Positions 1 through 14,200 of a DNA stretch of 64,000 bases are shown here, piece after piece (positions within the stretch are counted from its first letter, which is position 1; every line of letters starts with the position of its first letter). The translations under genes were made by a program, and so were the position numbers. This stretch comes from Ficedula albicollis (taxonomy: Eukaryota > Chordata > Aves > Passeriformes > Muscicapidae): positions 1,426,001-1,490,000 of the forward strand of contig NC_021680.1 of assembly GCF_000247815.1 (NCBI RefSeq), given 5' to 3'. The notes under the pieces were generated by a model. That model made no database searches, was not told where the DNA came from, and saw nothing but the letters and a program-made list of their open reading frames with translations.

Positions 1-3000
1 GGTGATCTGAGCTGCTCTCCCCAGCTCTGTGATGGCATTTCCCTTCCCAGAGCAGTTCAGCTCACATTCCTCGTGCCCAGCAGGTCCCTGTTTGTACATT
101 TGTTGCCTAAGGCAGTGGAAAAAACACATGCCTCAGGGACTAGAAAGTGATGCTGTATATGTGTCCTTGCTCTTGTGCCAGTGCCAGGTGGTGGGAAGGA
201 GAAGTGGCTGTGCCAGGCACTAGGATAAACCTTTTCGTCAATTTTGTGGGAACCCAGACCCACAGAGATGTCTGATGGAAGGAGGGCACTCTGCTCTGCA
301 ACAACCCTGTCCCTGCATGTGTTATGTCCCTCCTGGAGGGATCTGGAGTCATTCCCCCTCCTCCTCCCTATGGAGCATCTCCATGGGGCACTGGAGAGCC
401 TGGTGTGGATGCCCTTCATCCCAGGGTGCACATAAAGGGGTCCTGCTCCTCCAAAGGAGCTTGGGGTGGAGTTGCTTTGCCCTCCTTTGCCCCTGGTTTC
501 CCCCTTACCCACAGCTGTGGGGCAGCTGTGCTGCCAGCAGAGGTGATGGACTCGGAGTCCCTGGGGAGAGGACCAAAATGTTTAGAGGAAATTAAAAATT
601 GAAAGGCAACGTAGCTCTGCAGCTCTCCCTAAAAGCCGGGGTTAAGGAAAACACCAGCAAGGTGTGTGCTCCAGGGATTTGCTAATGGACTTGGGGACGG
701 GAGGGGTCTGGGGTCAGCCCTGGCAGGTCGATGCAGCTGGGGCAGGTGGCTCTTCCTTTGCTGGGCTGGTGGAAAGCAGCTGCTGGAAACGTGGTGTCCC
801 TGTGGCACCTGAGAGCAGAGCCACACCTGCACCACCTCAAGAAGGACCCAGGTACTCCTGGCCTGTGGGTGGGTCTGGGAAGGGTGAGGAGCGGTGCTCC
901 AGGCAAGGATTTTGTTTTGAGAGGTGTGTTTGTGGAAGAGCTTCTCCTGGCTGCAGCGGTAATTGGGTACTTTGAGTTTTAAACGGGATGTCAGGAAGGA
1001 TTTGGCTGGCAAGGAGGATGGGAAGTGACAGCTCACTTTGGATGAGCAAAGTGCTGCAGAGGTGGCCAAACACCTCCCTCCCTCCTGGCACTGCAGCCAG
1101 GAGAAACTCGGGGTTCCCAGGCTGCACTCACGGGTGGTCCTGGGCTGGCCATGCCATCTCAGCGAGGGTGACACTTCCCAGATTGATGCCTCAGCCCATC
1201 CCTCCCCACTCCTCTGCACTTTCGAGTCACGCCGTGTTTTGCAACGCGGGGTTCAGTTAAGAAAATCATTTGGGCTTGAAAACCAAAATTGAGTGCTTCC
1301 GACCCTAAAAACGTTTTTATTTTTAGATGGGGTTTTTTTGAGATGGAAATTGAATCTTTTCCTTGTTTGGGGAGGATAAAAGTGCATTCAACCCTGCATC
1401 AGATTGTTTCACTTGACCCATGAGTAAATGCTTTTCTTTCCTCTAACCTGGAAGGCTTTCTTTTTCTTTCCATTTGGCAAGAAAAAGGGAAAAGCCAAAT
1501 CTTAGTACAGGTCACTGCAAAATAAGGTCTGGAGCTGGAGCTTTTCAGCCTGAACGCTGTGCCAAGACCCATCAGCTCTTCCCACCGGTCCCTGGAGTGG
1601 CTCCCTTTTTCTTGCAGTAAAAAGCCCTGGGTTTCCTTGCATTTTGCTGGGAGAAAATGACTGCCAGGCAGGAGAGCAGCCTCTGACTGTGGGGTTTTGG
1701 ATGAGCAGAGATGAGGACAGTGCTTGTGCCTTGCTGGCCCTTTGGAGGACATCCCTGGGATGGCTCATGCAGGCTGGCCACCGCTGCATCTCTGCAGAGG
1801 CCCATTTGGGTGGCTTCAGGGGAAATGCCAAGATATTCCTGCTGGCAAGAAGGAATGTGAAGGAAATGCGGGGCAGCAATTCTGCTGGAGCATCCCTTGG
1901 GTGGGAAATGGGTCAGTGCTGCCTTTTGGTTGAACTAGGGCTGTGCTCTGGGGCTCGGTGCTGGCTGCAAAGATCTGTGTGCACCTTGTCCCACAGAAAT
2001 GGGGCTGTGGGTGTCCTCCTGAGCACCCCTTGCATCCAGGTGAGTTCTCCCACCTTCTGTCCATCTTGGACCTAGCTGCTCACGTCGTTTCCAGTGTCAG
2101 TGGCACCACTCCAAGCACAGCATTCAAAGGAGAGGGAGAAGGGAAGGAGCTCCTTGAGGATGCTGTGGAACGCTTTGACCTCCTCATAGGCAGCAAGAAG
2201 AAGGGAGGCAGATGGTGTGAGCTGTTCTGCACCCAAAGTTTAGGACCAGTTGGAATTGGGACTGCTGCTGGTGAAACCCTTTCCTGGTGCTGCTGCAGGA
2301 GGGGAAGATTGGCTCCTTCCTACTGACAATGGGTTGGCAGGGCAAATGAGGCTTGGGATGGACGAGGCTCCCCCTGGCTCCTGCTGCCCTCACCCTGCGT
2401 GAGCGGGCTCCTCATCCCTGCTGCCAGGAGGTTTCTGTTCTGATTCAGCTCTTCCAGGGCAGAAGCTGATTGCAGAGGGGTTGCAATCTCACTTGTGCTT
2501 TTAATCCCACTGCTGTCAAGCTCCATTAAGAGGTTTGGCATCATCTCACTACCTCTGGGGCCGGGCCGCCGTTTGCCCAGCCCGAAATGAGGACAAGTCT
2601 GGGCTGCGCTGGAGCGAGCAGGGGCTGGGGAGCAGGGATGCTTTAGGGGCCACTGCTCTCCCCAGCACTTCCAGGCGTAGGGAGGGGCTGCAAGAAGTGT
2701 GAGACCAGCTCTTTTTGGTGGCCTGGCCACTTCGGGAGGGGATGGAGAGGAGCTGGGGTGGCGGTGAGGCACTCCCCAGGCGCTGAAGGTGCTGGGGAAG
2801 CTTTGGGCGCTGCAGCCTCAGCCCCCGCGCTGCTCCAGCCGCATTTGGGTGACCCGGGGCCGCACACGTGTGGCCGCGAGAGGGCTGCGTGCGGAGCCGG
2901 GCATCCCTCCCTGCTGCCGCATGCGGCGGGAGCCAGCGCAGCCGGAGCAGGGCGCTGCGGGAAGGGAAGCCGATGGACCAGAGCCTGGGGCTGAGCCTCC

Positions 3001-6000
3001 TCCCCAGCCTCACAGACTGGGCTGCACGGCTCGGCAGTGCCAGGGAAAGGTGCTGCCGCTCATCCCTGTCCTGCCCCGTGAGTAGCACCCTGGAGTTCCA
3101 GGCCCATAGGACCAGCCCGGCTCATCATTGCTCTCCTGGGCTCTTTCACAGACTTTTGAAGCTGTCTGCCCATGTGCTTGCAGTTAGCTGGAAAGGAGCT
3201 GACATATGGCAAGAACATGAGGAAGGGCAGGGAAGGTGGGAATACAGAGACAGAGCCCTACAGGCTCCTGGGGGCTGTCTGGGTGGTTGGTCACTGGGGT
3301 AATGTCTCAATCTTCCCTGATCTCCCTCCTAGCCATGCTGAAGGAGACTAGAGCCAGGCTTGTCTGCCCACAGCCAGGAGCATCCAGTGCCAGGGTTTGG
3401 GCAGGCACTGCTGTCTTGATGATGGCCAGAGTGTGGCTTTGAAAGGCTCCTCTCCAGCCAGGAAGGTTGGAGAGGGTTCTGCTGCCTAAAGAAAGAGGAA
3501 AGAAAATGTTCCAGTGGAGGTCTTAGCCCTGCCCTGTGGTGGGGCTTAAGGGTCCTGATTTGGGTTGGGGTAGCACCGCTGCACCCCTTGCTCCTCACTG
3601 ATGGCTCCTGAAGCTTCTTGCCTCTACATAAGCCTGACTCCTTCCCTGTGTGTTTGCCCTGTGCTCCCCTGTCACATGGATAACCCGTGGGTGATCCCTG
3701 GGAGGATGCTCCAACTAAATCATGGAGCTTGTGTTACCATGAGCCTGGAGAGGTGTGGGTGTATGTGTGGTAAGGTCACACTCAGCTGCAAGGAGTTGAT
3801 CTTCTGCTCTGTCTGTCCTTCCTACTCTGCTAAGCATCACCCAGACTCCCCCTTTGGGGCTGGGATGGGCTTTCCCCTGTGCCTGCTGCTGGCCCTGCTT
3901 GGAGCCACATGAACCACAAATCCCACTGGGTATGTTTTCCCTACTAACCCAGTGCTGTGGCTGTGCCCGCAGTGACTGATGGGCCTCTGCCAAGACAAGC
4001 AGGGCTGTGGCTTGGCAGGCACAGAGACCCCTCAGCAATCAATGCACCAAGGAAATTCTTGGCTCTCATGAGAACTGACCAGCATCACCCCTCCCACAGC
4101 CCATCTCCCCCAACCAGGGGGGCCCTGGAGCAGGGTAAAACCTCCTTGCTGGGGAGCTGCTCACAAGGTGGGGCATTTCCTTCCTGGAGCCAGGAAAAGC
4201 AGTTCAGATCCATCAAATATTTGGGCTTCATGTTTGTGGGTGGGCGAAAGGAAAGCTGTCTCATGCCAGAGCTGTATCCAGTAGTGTAGGAAAGGGCATC
4301 AGCCCTTTCCCCATGGGATCCCTGTGTTGGCTGGGGAAAACCCTGCCTCCTCACTTGTGCTGGGCAAGGAGGGTGAAAATCAACAGGTTTTTTTAATTTA
4401 TCCAAGTTTTCTATGGGCACCACCAGTGGATACAGCTGGTGGTGCTGTCCCTTCCTGCTTTTTTATCCCAAACTTGCCCAGATTCCATGCGAGGGAGCCT
4501 GTTCCCTTTGTGTGGCTCACTCTGTCTCTTGTGGGATGGATGAACCTGGAGGGATGTGTTTACTCAGCTCAGGGCAAACATCCCAGTTTTAGACTGAGCA
4601 GTCCAAAATGCAATATGGGATATTTTCCCCACATCTGAACTATCTCAAGGTAGGGTAAAGTGCATCCTTAGCTCCTGGCAGGGTCTAGAAGCACACAGGT
4701 AAAGTACCCCATGGGCCATCCAGATTTGCCCTCCATAGCTTTAAATCCTGTCCCTTGATCCCCCTGGACTTTTGAGCTTCTTCCCATGCCCTGGGATGGG
4801 GAGATGAGCCAGCTGAAGGAGGGAAGCAGCTCTTGCTCCTCCTCCATCTTGCTGATGCTCTGGGAGTGCGAGGGGTTAATAAAACCCTGCTGCCTAATCA
4901 CAGCCCAAAGCTGTAAACCCCTACCCAGGGGGAACATCATTGCAGCTCTGGATGTGAAATACTCAGGCCTGAGCTTTAATGACATTTATCTTTGGGAAGG
5001 AGAAAGCATAACTCTTGGCTAACAATATTAGCCAAGTGAAATACTCAGGCCTGAGCTTTAATGACATTTATCTTTGGGAAGGAGAAAGCATAACTCTTGG
5101 CTAACAATATTAGCCAAGGCTCATTCTGTCTCTCCTCCAGCACAGATGGGCAGCCCTGTGTGTCCCTGTGCAGTGTGGACAGCCCTGGTCCTCGACACCC
5201 AGGCTGGAGTTCCTAGATAGCTGTAGCGATGGAGAAAGGTTCCCTTTTGGGCAATGCACCCTCCCTCAACCAGCTCCTGGGAGGAAAACAACCATCTGTC
5301 CTATTCAGTGAGTGTGCAGGCGTCACAGCACATCTCTCCCCCAGCCCACTAGGATGGGAGGGGTCTCTGCAGTCCCCTAAACACATCAGATTTGGGAGGC
5401 AGTAGCTGCACAGAGACCTTCCTGTGACACTTGTGCCTGGGTAGGTGTGATCCTGGACTGCAGGATGGGCACATCCCTCAGATAATGGAGATGTCAGGGC
5501 TGCTGGGCAGCTGCTGCTGAATATTCCTTGTGTGGCTGGGCTCATTTTTCAGTGTTTGTGCAGGCAGAAGCGAACCCATCGAGGTGCATGATGACTAATG
5601 AATGCACATCTGGCATGGGAAATGTGCTGTGCAGGGCGAAGCTGTGCATTAGCTCCCCTGAGCTCTCCCCAGGGAGCAGGCAGGCTTGGGAGGCTGTGGC
5701 CATATGCACCTGGATGGGGGTGAGAGAGATGAAGATCCAGTGAGAGGTGAGGACAGGACAGGGCTGAGACACTATAACCTATGCATACACTCACACCCCC
5801 AACCAGAGACACAGAAACACACTCTGACTCCCAAGGACCTTTCTGAGCATTAATCCCTCACTTTCAGCCTGGAAGCCCTGTTGTTGAGTGCACAAGGCAA
5901 CTAGAGAGCTTGAAACCTGTGAGGAGCAGGCTACTTGCAGGTGAGGACAGAATTTGGCACTGTCAGGCTTTTTCTGATTGATACAGCAGCCTTGGCCTCT

Positions 6001-8900
6001 GCTAAAATGAAAATAAAAGCAAGATCTAGCACAGAACGAAATAAATTCTCCTGCCAGCAGCTGCGGGTTCAGCTCCTGAGCATCCTTCAGCATCAGCGTT
6101 TTGGGCTGGTGGAAATGCTGGCCTGAACAGGAAGGAAATGATTGATGTGCTGGAATGCAGGGGGGTGAGGTGCACCAAAGCAAGGGCACTATGGCAGGGC
6201 TGGGGCTCTGTGCACACACCTGGGCATCTCACCGTGTTTGCACGTGCAGGTATCATGGAAGAAGCACCTAAATAAAGAACTCACTGAGTTATTTACCTGA
6301 ATATTCACCTCATGAATAAGGTTGTGAAGTATCGTGGAAAGAGAAGTCTGGAGGCTTAGATTTTTTTTTTACAACAGAGAAAAGCCCAGAAGGAACCAGA
6401 AGTATTTTATGTTGGTTTTTTTTTAATTAGTCAGTGAAATCCTTTCCAGCAAGAGAAAGGTGGAATTTTATAAAATCCACAAGAACTTCCCATGCTGATA
6501 CAGGATTAGCTGTAACACAAGCTTTAAAGTCAATTGTAGGTGCGTGTGCTGCAACATCTGAGGGTTGCAGAGGGTGAGAGTCTTGCTCTCATGATCCCTC
6601 TATTGCCAGAGTACCTGTGTACCTGGGGCCTGGGCACGCTGAGCTGTTTGGCAGCAGCTGATCCCACGATGCCAACAAGGCAGGATGCTTTGCAGGTGCT
6701 TTGTGTTACTCTTGCCTCAAAACAAACTGAAATAAAAACTTGATAAGTATACTGTATCAAACTGCTCCTTGATTTGCCAGTAGTGCTAACCTCAAACACT
6801 CTGAACACGCCATCTGAGCCTCCCAAATGCTGTGTTTTATTTAAAACCACATCAACTGAAAACCAAAACTTCGGCTTTAATTTTCTTCCCCATTGCAAAG
6901 CATCTGCCGCTCCTGTTTCTGAGCTTTTCCCAGCCACCACAAAATGGGAATCCCACCTTCTCTGTTCTGTTTGGTCACCCATGCATTGCTTTAAAAAATA
7001 ATGAAACAACAATAGGAAAGACAGCTTGAGGGGGAAAAAAATGAGACCAGCATTGGAATCAGGCGAGCTGATAACCTGCTCGCTGGAGCGATGCTGTTTC
7101 ACATTCGCTTTGTTGTGATCTCCTGCAGCGCCTGCCTGCTTTGGGCCAGAGCCACAGGGGTGATGGAGGAGCATCATCTGGGTCTGGGCAATCTCAGCTC
7201 TGTGTAAGCCAAGTGACTCCTTAATCTGAAAGAAACTATTTTCCATGTCCATCCATGGAAACGGCGAAATCTCAGTTCCTGAATTAGCTGTAATAATGCC
7301 TCCCATGGCCCTGGCAGCGCTTGCCGAGGGGAGAAGTGGCTCTCCCTGCATCCTGGGCTGTCATCACCTCCTCGCATCCTGCCCAGAGCAGCCCAGGAAA
7401 TGACTTTGTCACTTTTCCTGGCCTCCTCCTCCTCCTCCTCTGTGCTCGCCTGGATGTCTCTAATTCCCATCCCTCCAGCAGCTCTGAAGCCCAGCTAACG
7501 GGAAAATGCGCAGAAATACTCCGTGTGCTCGCTTTTCTCGCCCAGTGCTCCTCTGTGTTTGCCAGCCCTCTGATGTGCTGGAGTGGATGATGTGGATTCC
7601 CCTATCGGCAGGGGAATAGGGAGGCTGTCCCTGGCCGGGCTGAGTGCAGGTGTTTGTGCCCTTCATCCCACACCAGCAGGCGCCTGGACCCTGCAGCACA
7701 GAGGGTAAGTGCTGTGGCAGGATCCACTTATCTCGCCTTTGCATTTCATAATTCATCCTGCCCTTTCGCTAAAGGCGCAGAGCCATTTGCATCCAAACGA
7801 GCGCTTATTTCCTCCCGGCTCAGCTCTGCCGCTGGATCCCGGCGAGAAATCAGCGGGTCGGGCTCCTGGCACCGGCAGCGAGCAGCTGCAGGGCTGGGCT
7901 GGAAGAACAGGGGGAGCAATCCCCGCCCGACGGGATGCCCTGACGGACGGCAAGGTGACGGAGGAGAAGGTGAGTGGTGTTTTCTGCCCAGCTTTATAGC
8001 TTGCTCTGCAGGGAGGAAAAGTATCAGTGGTATTTGTCCTTAGAAACTGAAGTGCAGGAGAGTTCTGCCTCGCTGTAGCAGAGGTTCTGCATTGATCCCA
8101 CCAAGCTGCATTGCCTTGCCGTGGCTTTTTTGCCCTGTTGAGAATAAAATCAGAGATAAACAGGCAAACACATGTTCTGCTGGCACAGTAATCCTCACAC
8201 TCGCAGCGGTCAGCTTGTGGTGCAAGGCATGAGATTCAATTATCTTTATCATAGCTCGCAGCAGTGAGCAGCTCTCTGCTTCCAAAGGCGATGCCAACTG
8301 CAAACTGCACCTTCTCCAGCTTAAACTCTTGCTTTGGAGCTTCAAAGCTTCCCAGCAGCTGGAAACTCTTGCTGAGGACAATACCTTTTATGCTTCCCAG
8401 TGCCAGCATGGGCTTGGGGCGCACAGCACTGGGCTGAGCTCGCAGCAAAGCCAGCAGCGGCTCCAGCCTCGCACTGGGGAGCCAGTGTCTGCTCAGAGAG
8501 ATGTGTTTTACAGGGAGTCGTGGGGAGGGGACGTCGTTCTGTCTGAAAAATGGTGGACAGGCTTGGCATCCCCTGGGCCTGGCTCATCCCTGTGGCAGTG
8601 GTGTGTGATGGTTTTTCTCCTGGCTGCTTGCAGAGGGGGAGGACTGTGAGTAGCTGGGACATGGCGAACGGATCAAGCCAGAGCCTCTTGACACCAGCAT
8701 GGGGCCGAGGCAGTGGTGACATCAGGAGACACTGTTGGGGGCTGGGGGTGCTCAGGGGACTGCAAGAGTGGCTTTGGGGTGCCTGGGGTGCTGCAGGACC
8801 CGGGCATGGGGATGTTGCAGGTTTGACAGTGGCTGGGGTGCTGTAGAGCTTGGCTTTGGGAGTAGCCTGAAGGTACCCCAGGAGTTCGGGGGTGCTGCCA
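1..8900. other. Non-coding upstream DNA, no gene recognised
   Basis: No reading frame here is long, has plausible splice borders or resembles a known protein on either strand. The stretch is ordinary GC-moderate avian non-coding DNA with short homopolymer runs. The one clear structure is an 82-bp two-copy tandem duplication at about 4954-5117, listed separately. By position it is upstream of FAM163A. A distal exon or enhancer could be hidden here, but nothing in the sequence shows one. Confidence 0.6.
4954..5117. repeat. Two-copy 82-bp tandem duplication
   Basis: The block starting at 4954 (gtgaaatactcaggcctgag) recurs at 5036 with no visible mismatch, giving a period of 82 bp. Each copy ends in a short inverted motif around ttggctaacaatattagccaa. 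The near identity means a recent duplication or an assembly slip. Confidence 0.9.
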
Positions 8901-8929
8901 GCGTGTGCTCCCCGGCAGAGGATCAGGCT

Positions 8930-9270
8930 TTGTGTGCGCTGAGGGGGTGTCCTCCTCTTTCCCCCGCCGTGGGGCCGGGGCCAGGGGCGGTGCTGGCGGC
9001 GGCAGCTCCGGCCCCGGCAAACTCCTCCCCCGCGGCCAGACCCGCCTGGGCGCTCCCGCTCCGCTCTCCGGTGATTATTCTTCTCCCCGTTATTTATTAT
9101 TCCCGCTGTTGTTGCTCTTGCCCTCCTCCTCTTCCTCCGGCCCTCCCCCGCGCTCCCGGCCCGTCCCCGCCCCAGCCGCTGCCGCCGCGCCCCGGACCCG
9201 CCGCCGCCCGCTCCATCCCGGCCCGGGCGCCCAGGTAGGGCTCGGGCACCGAGCCTCCCCCGCTCCGCGG
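8930..9270 (+). promoter_or_regulatory. FAM163A: CpG island, candidate FAM163A promoter and untranslated exon 1
   Basis: This is a sharply GC-rich, CpG-dense block in otherwise average DNA. At its right edge ccgggcgcccag is followed by gtaggg at 9235, a good + strand splice donor. The next recognised gene in the same direction is FAM163A, whose coding exon carries only about 22 bases of 5' UTR after its acceptor, so an upstream untranslated exon is required. The island is the best candidate for that exon. The link is by position and splice signal only. Confidence 0.45.
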
Positions 9271-10361
9271 CTCTCCGGGGCCTCGGGGCCAGGGAAGGGC
9301 TCTGGCAGGGATTGGGGCTGCCATGGGAAGGGGGAAGCCCGAGTGGTGGGGGGCGGCGAGCACAACGGGCTGGGATGCTCGGGTGGGATGCTCCCAGCAT
9401 CAGCCTGTTCCCAGCATCGTCCTGCTCCCTGCATCCCGGGGCTGCGCCGAGTCCCTGCGCCACAGCTTCGTCTGGGCGAAGCTGCGGGGTTGCGGTGCCC
9501 TACGAGCTCCCGACTCGTTTTCTCAGGCTTGTGTGGTCTGACTTTGCGCTGTGCTGGGTTTGTTCGGTTCCCGTGAGCTCTGGTGGCAGCTTGGGTGGGT
9601 AGGACAGAGTTTTCCCGTCTCTAAACCTACTTCTTTGCAGCCACTTGAAGTTTTGGAAGTCTCAAGCCAGGGGCTTAGCCTCCTGCTCCCTCTCCTGGGG
9701 CCCCAAGCTTTGCCGTTTATCAAGGACATGTCAGCCTAACAAATCCCCAGCCTCATCACCAAACCTCTCCACAGAAATGGTGGCTGTCTTTGCTGAAGTG
9801 GAGGAAATCAAATCCTTTTGTTTATTCTGAAGGATCTCTGTTTTATCTCTCACTGGGCTGCAGTAATTAAAGGAGACCTGTGCTTGAGCTATTTGCCTGG
9901 CTTTTGTTTTCTCTTAAGGTTATCCTGGAGGATTTTATTCCCTCCAAAGTGGCATGTGGAAACATTTAGTGTTTTCCGCTGTATTTCATTTGTGTACTAT
10001 TGATTGTCTCTCCAGCAGAGAGATTTTCTAAGGGGTGGTGGAATATTCCACCCCAATGGAGGCTTTGTGTTTCTGGGGCTGTTTTTCTCCCCTTCCCCAG
10101 CTTTGCCTCTTGTTTGCCTAAGCCTCAGAATTCCCTGTGATGTTTGAGGGGTACTGTGTGTACTGGGGCTGCTGGTTGGCATTCAGCATCGTTCCTGTAG
10201 AATCCAAAGGGTTCAAACCTGGGCTTTGCCAGGGATTAGGAGAAAAGGCTTTTCCTAGGAAGGACTTTTTCACCTGTTGAAAATCCAAGCGGGGAGAGCA
10301 TCAGTAGGCTGCCATTCTCGATGTGATGGTGAACATCAGATCAGTGAGTCCGATCCTATTC
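9271..10361. other. Non-coding, probable FAM163A intron 1
   Basis: I see no coding exon or repeat here. If the CpG-island donor at 9235 is real, this is the beginning of a roughly 12-kb first intron. Confidence 0.45.
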
Positions 10362-11250
<889 letters not shown>

Positions 11251-14200
11251 AAGAGGAGAGCTGGGCAGCTGTGTGTGTCTACTGGGAAGATTTAGGATGG
11301 AGCGTTGGTTGAGCTGCTCCCAGCTAGTGCAGGATCACCCATGGGCACAAACAGGAACACAAGATATGCTCCTGTTTCTGGGAGCTACTTTGTGGTCGTG
11401 CCTCAAATCCAATAGTCCCCAGGGCAAGTGGCAAACAGAAATAAGGTCAGGCTGTGGTGTTCCTTTTGTTCCCTGCCCTGGCTGCCTCTACCTTCTCCCC
11501 CTCCATCCTCCATCCCTGCTGCCCCCTATCCCTCCTGGCATCTCTGCCCTCCTAACCTTCCCTGTCGCTGCTTTCCCACCAGGATGAAATATTTATCGTG
11601 GCTCTGTTACCCTTGTTTTCTTGAAAGCGAGTTTCACACTTCATTTGCAGGAGACATTCAGAGACTTCACGTTGGGTTTTCCTTCTCACTGGGCGCGTGT
11701 GGCGGTGTGTGCGTGACCACCCCGGCCGGCCCCGCTCCTGCCTGATGGGGCTGCAGGAGGTGGAGCATCCTGAGTGATGCATGAGTCTGTAGCCCTGCTG
11801 TGTGATAAATCAACGAGAGAAAAAAAAAATAGCTGGTCTGAAACCCAGCAAAGAGTTTAGCTCTGCCTGTGCCCGGTTGCATTGTGCCTCCTTGCTCTGG
11901 CTGGGACGAAAGGAGTGTGAGTAGTCCTGTAAAGCGACTGCAGGTGAGCCTTCCCCATAGCTTTATGGAAAAGCCAGTTCTGGACCTGATCCTGGAACGA
12001 CTCCACTTGGCTTTACCACAAACAGTGGGGTTTGGGTCAGGTGCTGTGCCCTGCATTTGCCCCCAGAGCAATGTGTGGCTCCAGCTTTCCCTGGTGTGTG
12101 CAGCCACGGGGCTGTGGTCCAGGATCCCGATGGAGGGGCCGTCTCTGAGAGATGGATTCCTGGTGGCTTGGAAAGCAGAGCTGTGACTGGGTAAGCCTGT
12201 CCATCCATCCCATGGGTGTCTGTCTCCAGATGGGCTGTCCTCCCACAGCACACCCTTGGCATCATTGTGGGTACTGTGAGTGTCTCACTCTGGTGAGAAG
12301 GGCAGGAGGGGCTTGCTTCCCAGAATGCGTCCTGAGGATGTGGATCTCTGGAGGTCAGAGTGGCTGTAAGCTCCTGTTCCCATGGGTGGTGTGGCTGTCA
12401 CTGGGTCTGCATCCCACTGGGAGGGGTGAGGTACGTGAGCTCCTCATGGATGGTCGGTAGCAAGGGTTTCCCTGGATCGCCAGGGGTGGGGTTTGGGCTG
12501 GTTCCCCTCCAGGCTGGCTGTTTTTTAGCATGGCCACTTCGTGGTGCCCTCAGGATGGGAGGAGCAGCTCATCCATGTGTCATGTCCAGCTCTCTGCCTG
12601 GGTGACCTGGGGTGGCTCCTGTGCAGATTCCACCCTGCTCCTGCTATGGGGTCCTTGGAAGCCCAGGGGGAAGTTACAAACACTTGTGTCCCCAGGGCTA
12701 GGAAATGGTCACCCAGAGCCCTGGAGATGGCAAGTCACATCTCCTCCCTGGAACTCAGGGATGAGCAGCTGGTAGCAGCTGCCACATCGGGCAGACAGAG
12801 GCAAATGAGGAGAAGATCAGAGAGTTTTCTGGGTTGTTTTTTGGATCCTGATCACAAAGCCACACTTCCAGAGCCAGCAGCTGGTCCTGATGTCTGGCCC
12901 CACTAAAAAGAGACAGTCTGTCTGCCTTGTGCTTTCGGGGAGGCTCCGAGAGCCCTCCCGACTGTAGTACTGGTGCACGTGGGAGGCTCCTCTCTCTGTA
13001 TTGCTGCCTGAATGCAATTAGGCTTTAATGAGTCATTAAAATAAATCTCTGTTTCTACTCCAAGTGAACATGCCGGGGGGATGCTGGCAGTCCGAGCAGC
13101 AGGTCTTGCATCATGCGGAGGAAGAGGCTGCCCTTCCCTGTGCCCTCCTGCTGGGGCTGGCACCCTCCATCTCCCTTTCCCTTGGAAAAAAGGATACTTC
13201 CCAAGCACCATGCAGATTAGCTACTGTGAGAGCAGGATTAAACTATAACCAGCCCTAGGGTTGGGGTTTTTGTTGGAGGAGCTGTGATCTGGGGGGTTGT
13301 CTGTTCCCTGGTGCCAAAGGGCACCTGCCCAGCTGAAAGTGGCACAGATGTACCTGGTTTGTTAGAAATGCTGATGGCCGTTACCTGATAACCCTTACCT
13401 GGATCTGGTAGGCAGCTGGGAGAGATTTCAGCTGGCCCCATGGCTGGATGGAGATGAATATGAGGCAAGCAGCAAAATGTGAAAGGGAAGGTGCAGTGGA
13501 TCACCAATAGCCATCCATATAGTTTTCCTAACTGTAATGTAAATGGGATTAAAAGACCTCCTAAATCAGGAGGGGTGATGGTGGCCCCTCACCTTATGGG
13601 CAAATACAAGGCTCCTCTCCCTTCTTTCCTCTTGACTGGTAAACAGTGCAATTCCCCCTAATGATGTCTTTGTTAACTGAATCCCTCCACAGTGGCTGTC
13701 TGGCTGGCAAACTTGCAGGCAGGAGGGCAGATGCTGGCAGGACACAGGGGAACATCCCATGCTGAGGAGCAGCACCCTTCAAACACCTGTCACTGTTTCA
13801 GCCACCAGTCCCCAGGTTGCAGTAGGGCACGGGTTAAACCCAGGGAGTGAGACAGAGAATTTGTGTTTTATTTTAGCAAAACACATAAATTGGGTGATGC
13901 TGTGGCACAACAGATCTGCCCCGGTGTGCTGTGCCAGGGGGACTGCAGCTGATGGGATTACAGAGGCTCCAGCCTCATCCAGAGCTTCTCCCCTGGGCTT
14001 TGCTTTCAGGAGCAGAGCTTGCTGCTGCATGGAAAGGTTTGCACAAGTTGTGTTTCATGTGTCAGGCTGAGAGGAACTGAGATAGGGTAGCAAGGACAGA
14101 GCTGCGTGGGAACTGGGAAACTGGGGAAAGAATTTTCATGGGAATGGTGGAAATGAGGTGGGAAGAGCGAGATGGCATTGATGTCCAGGGCAAGAAGTGT

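Noticed and set aside
8342..9463. 373-aa minus-strand open frame
   Set aside because: It spans a CpG island, where stop codons are rare. The product is Pro/Arg/Gly-rich without a recognisable domain, and it runs across the likely FAM163A exon 1 on the opposite strand.
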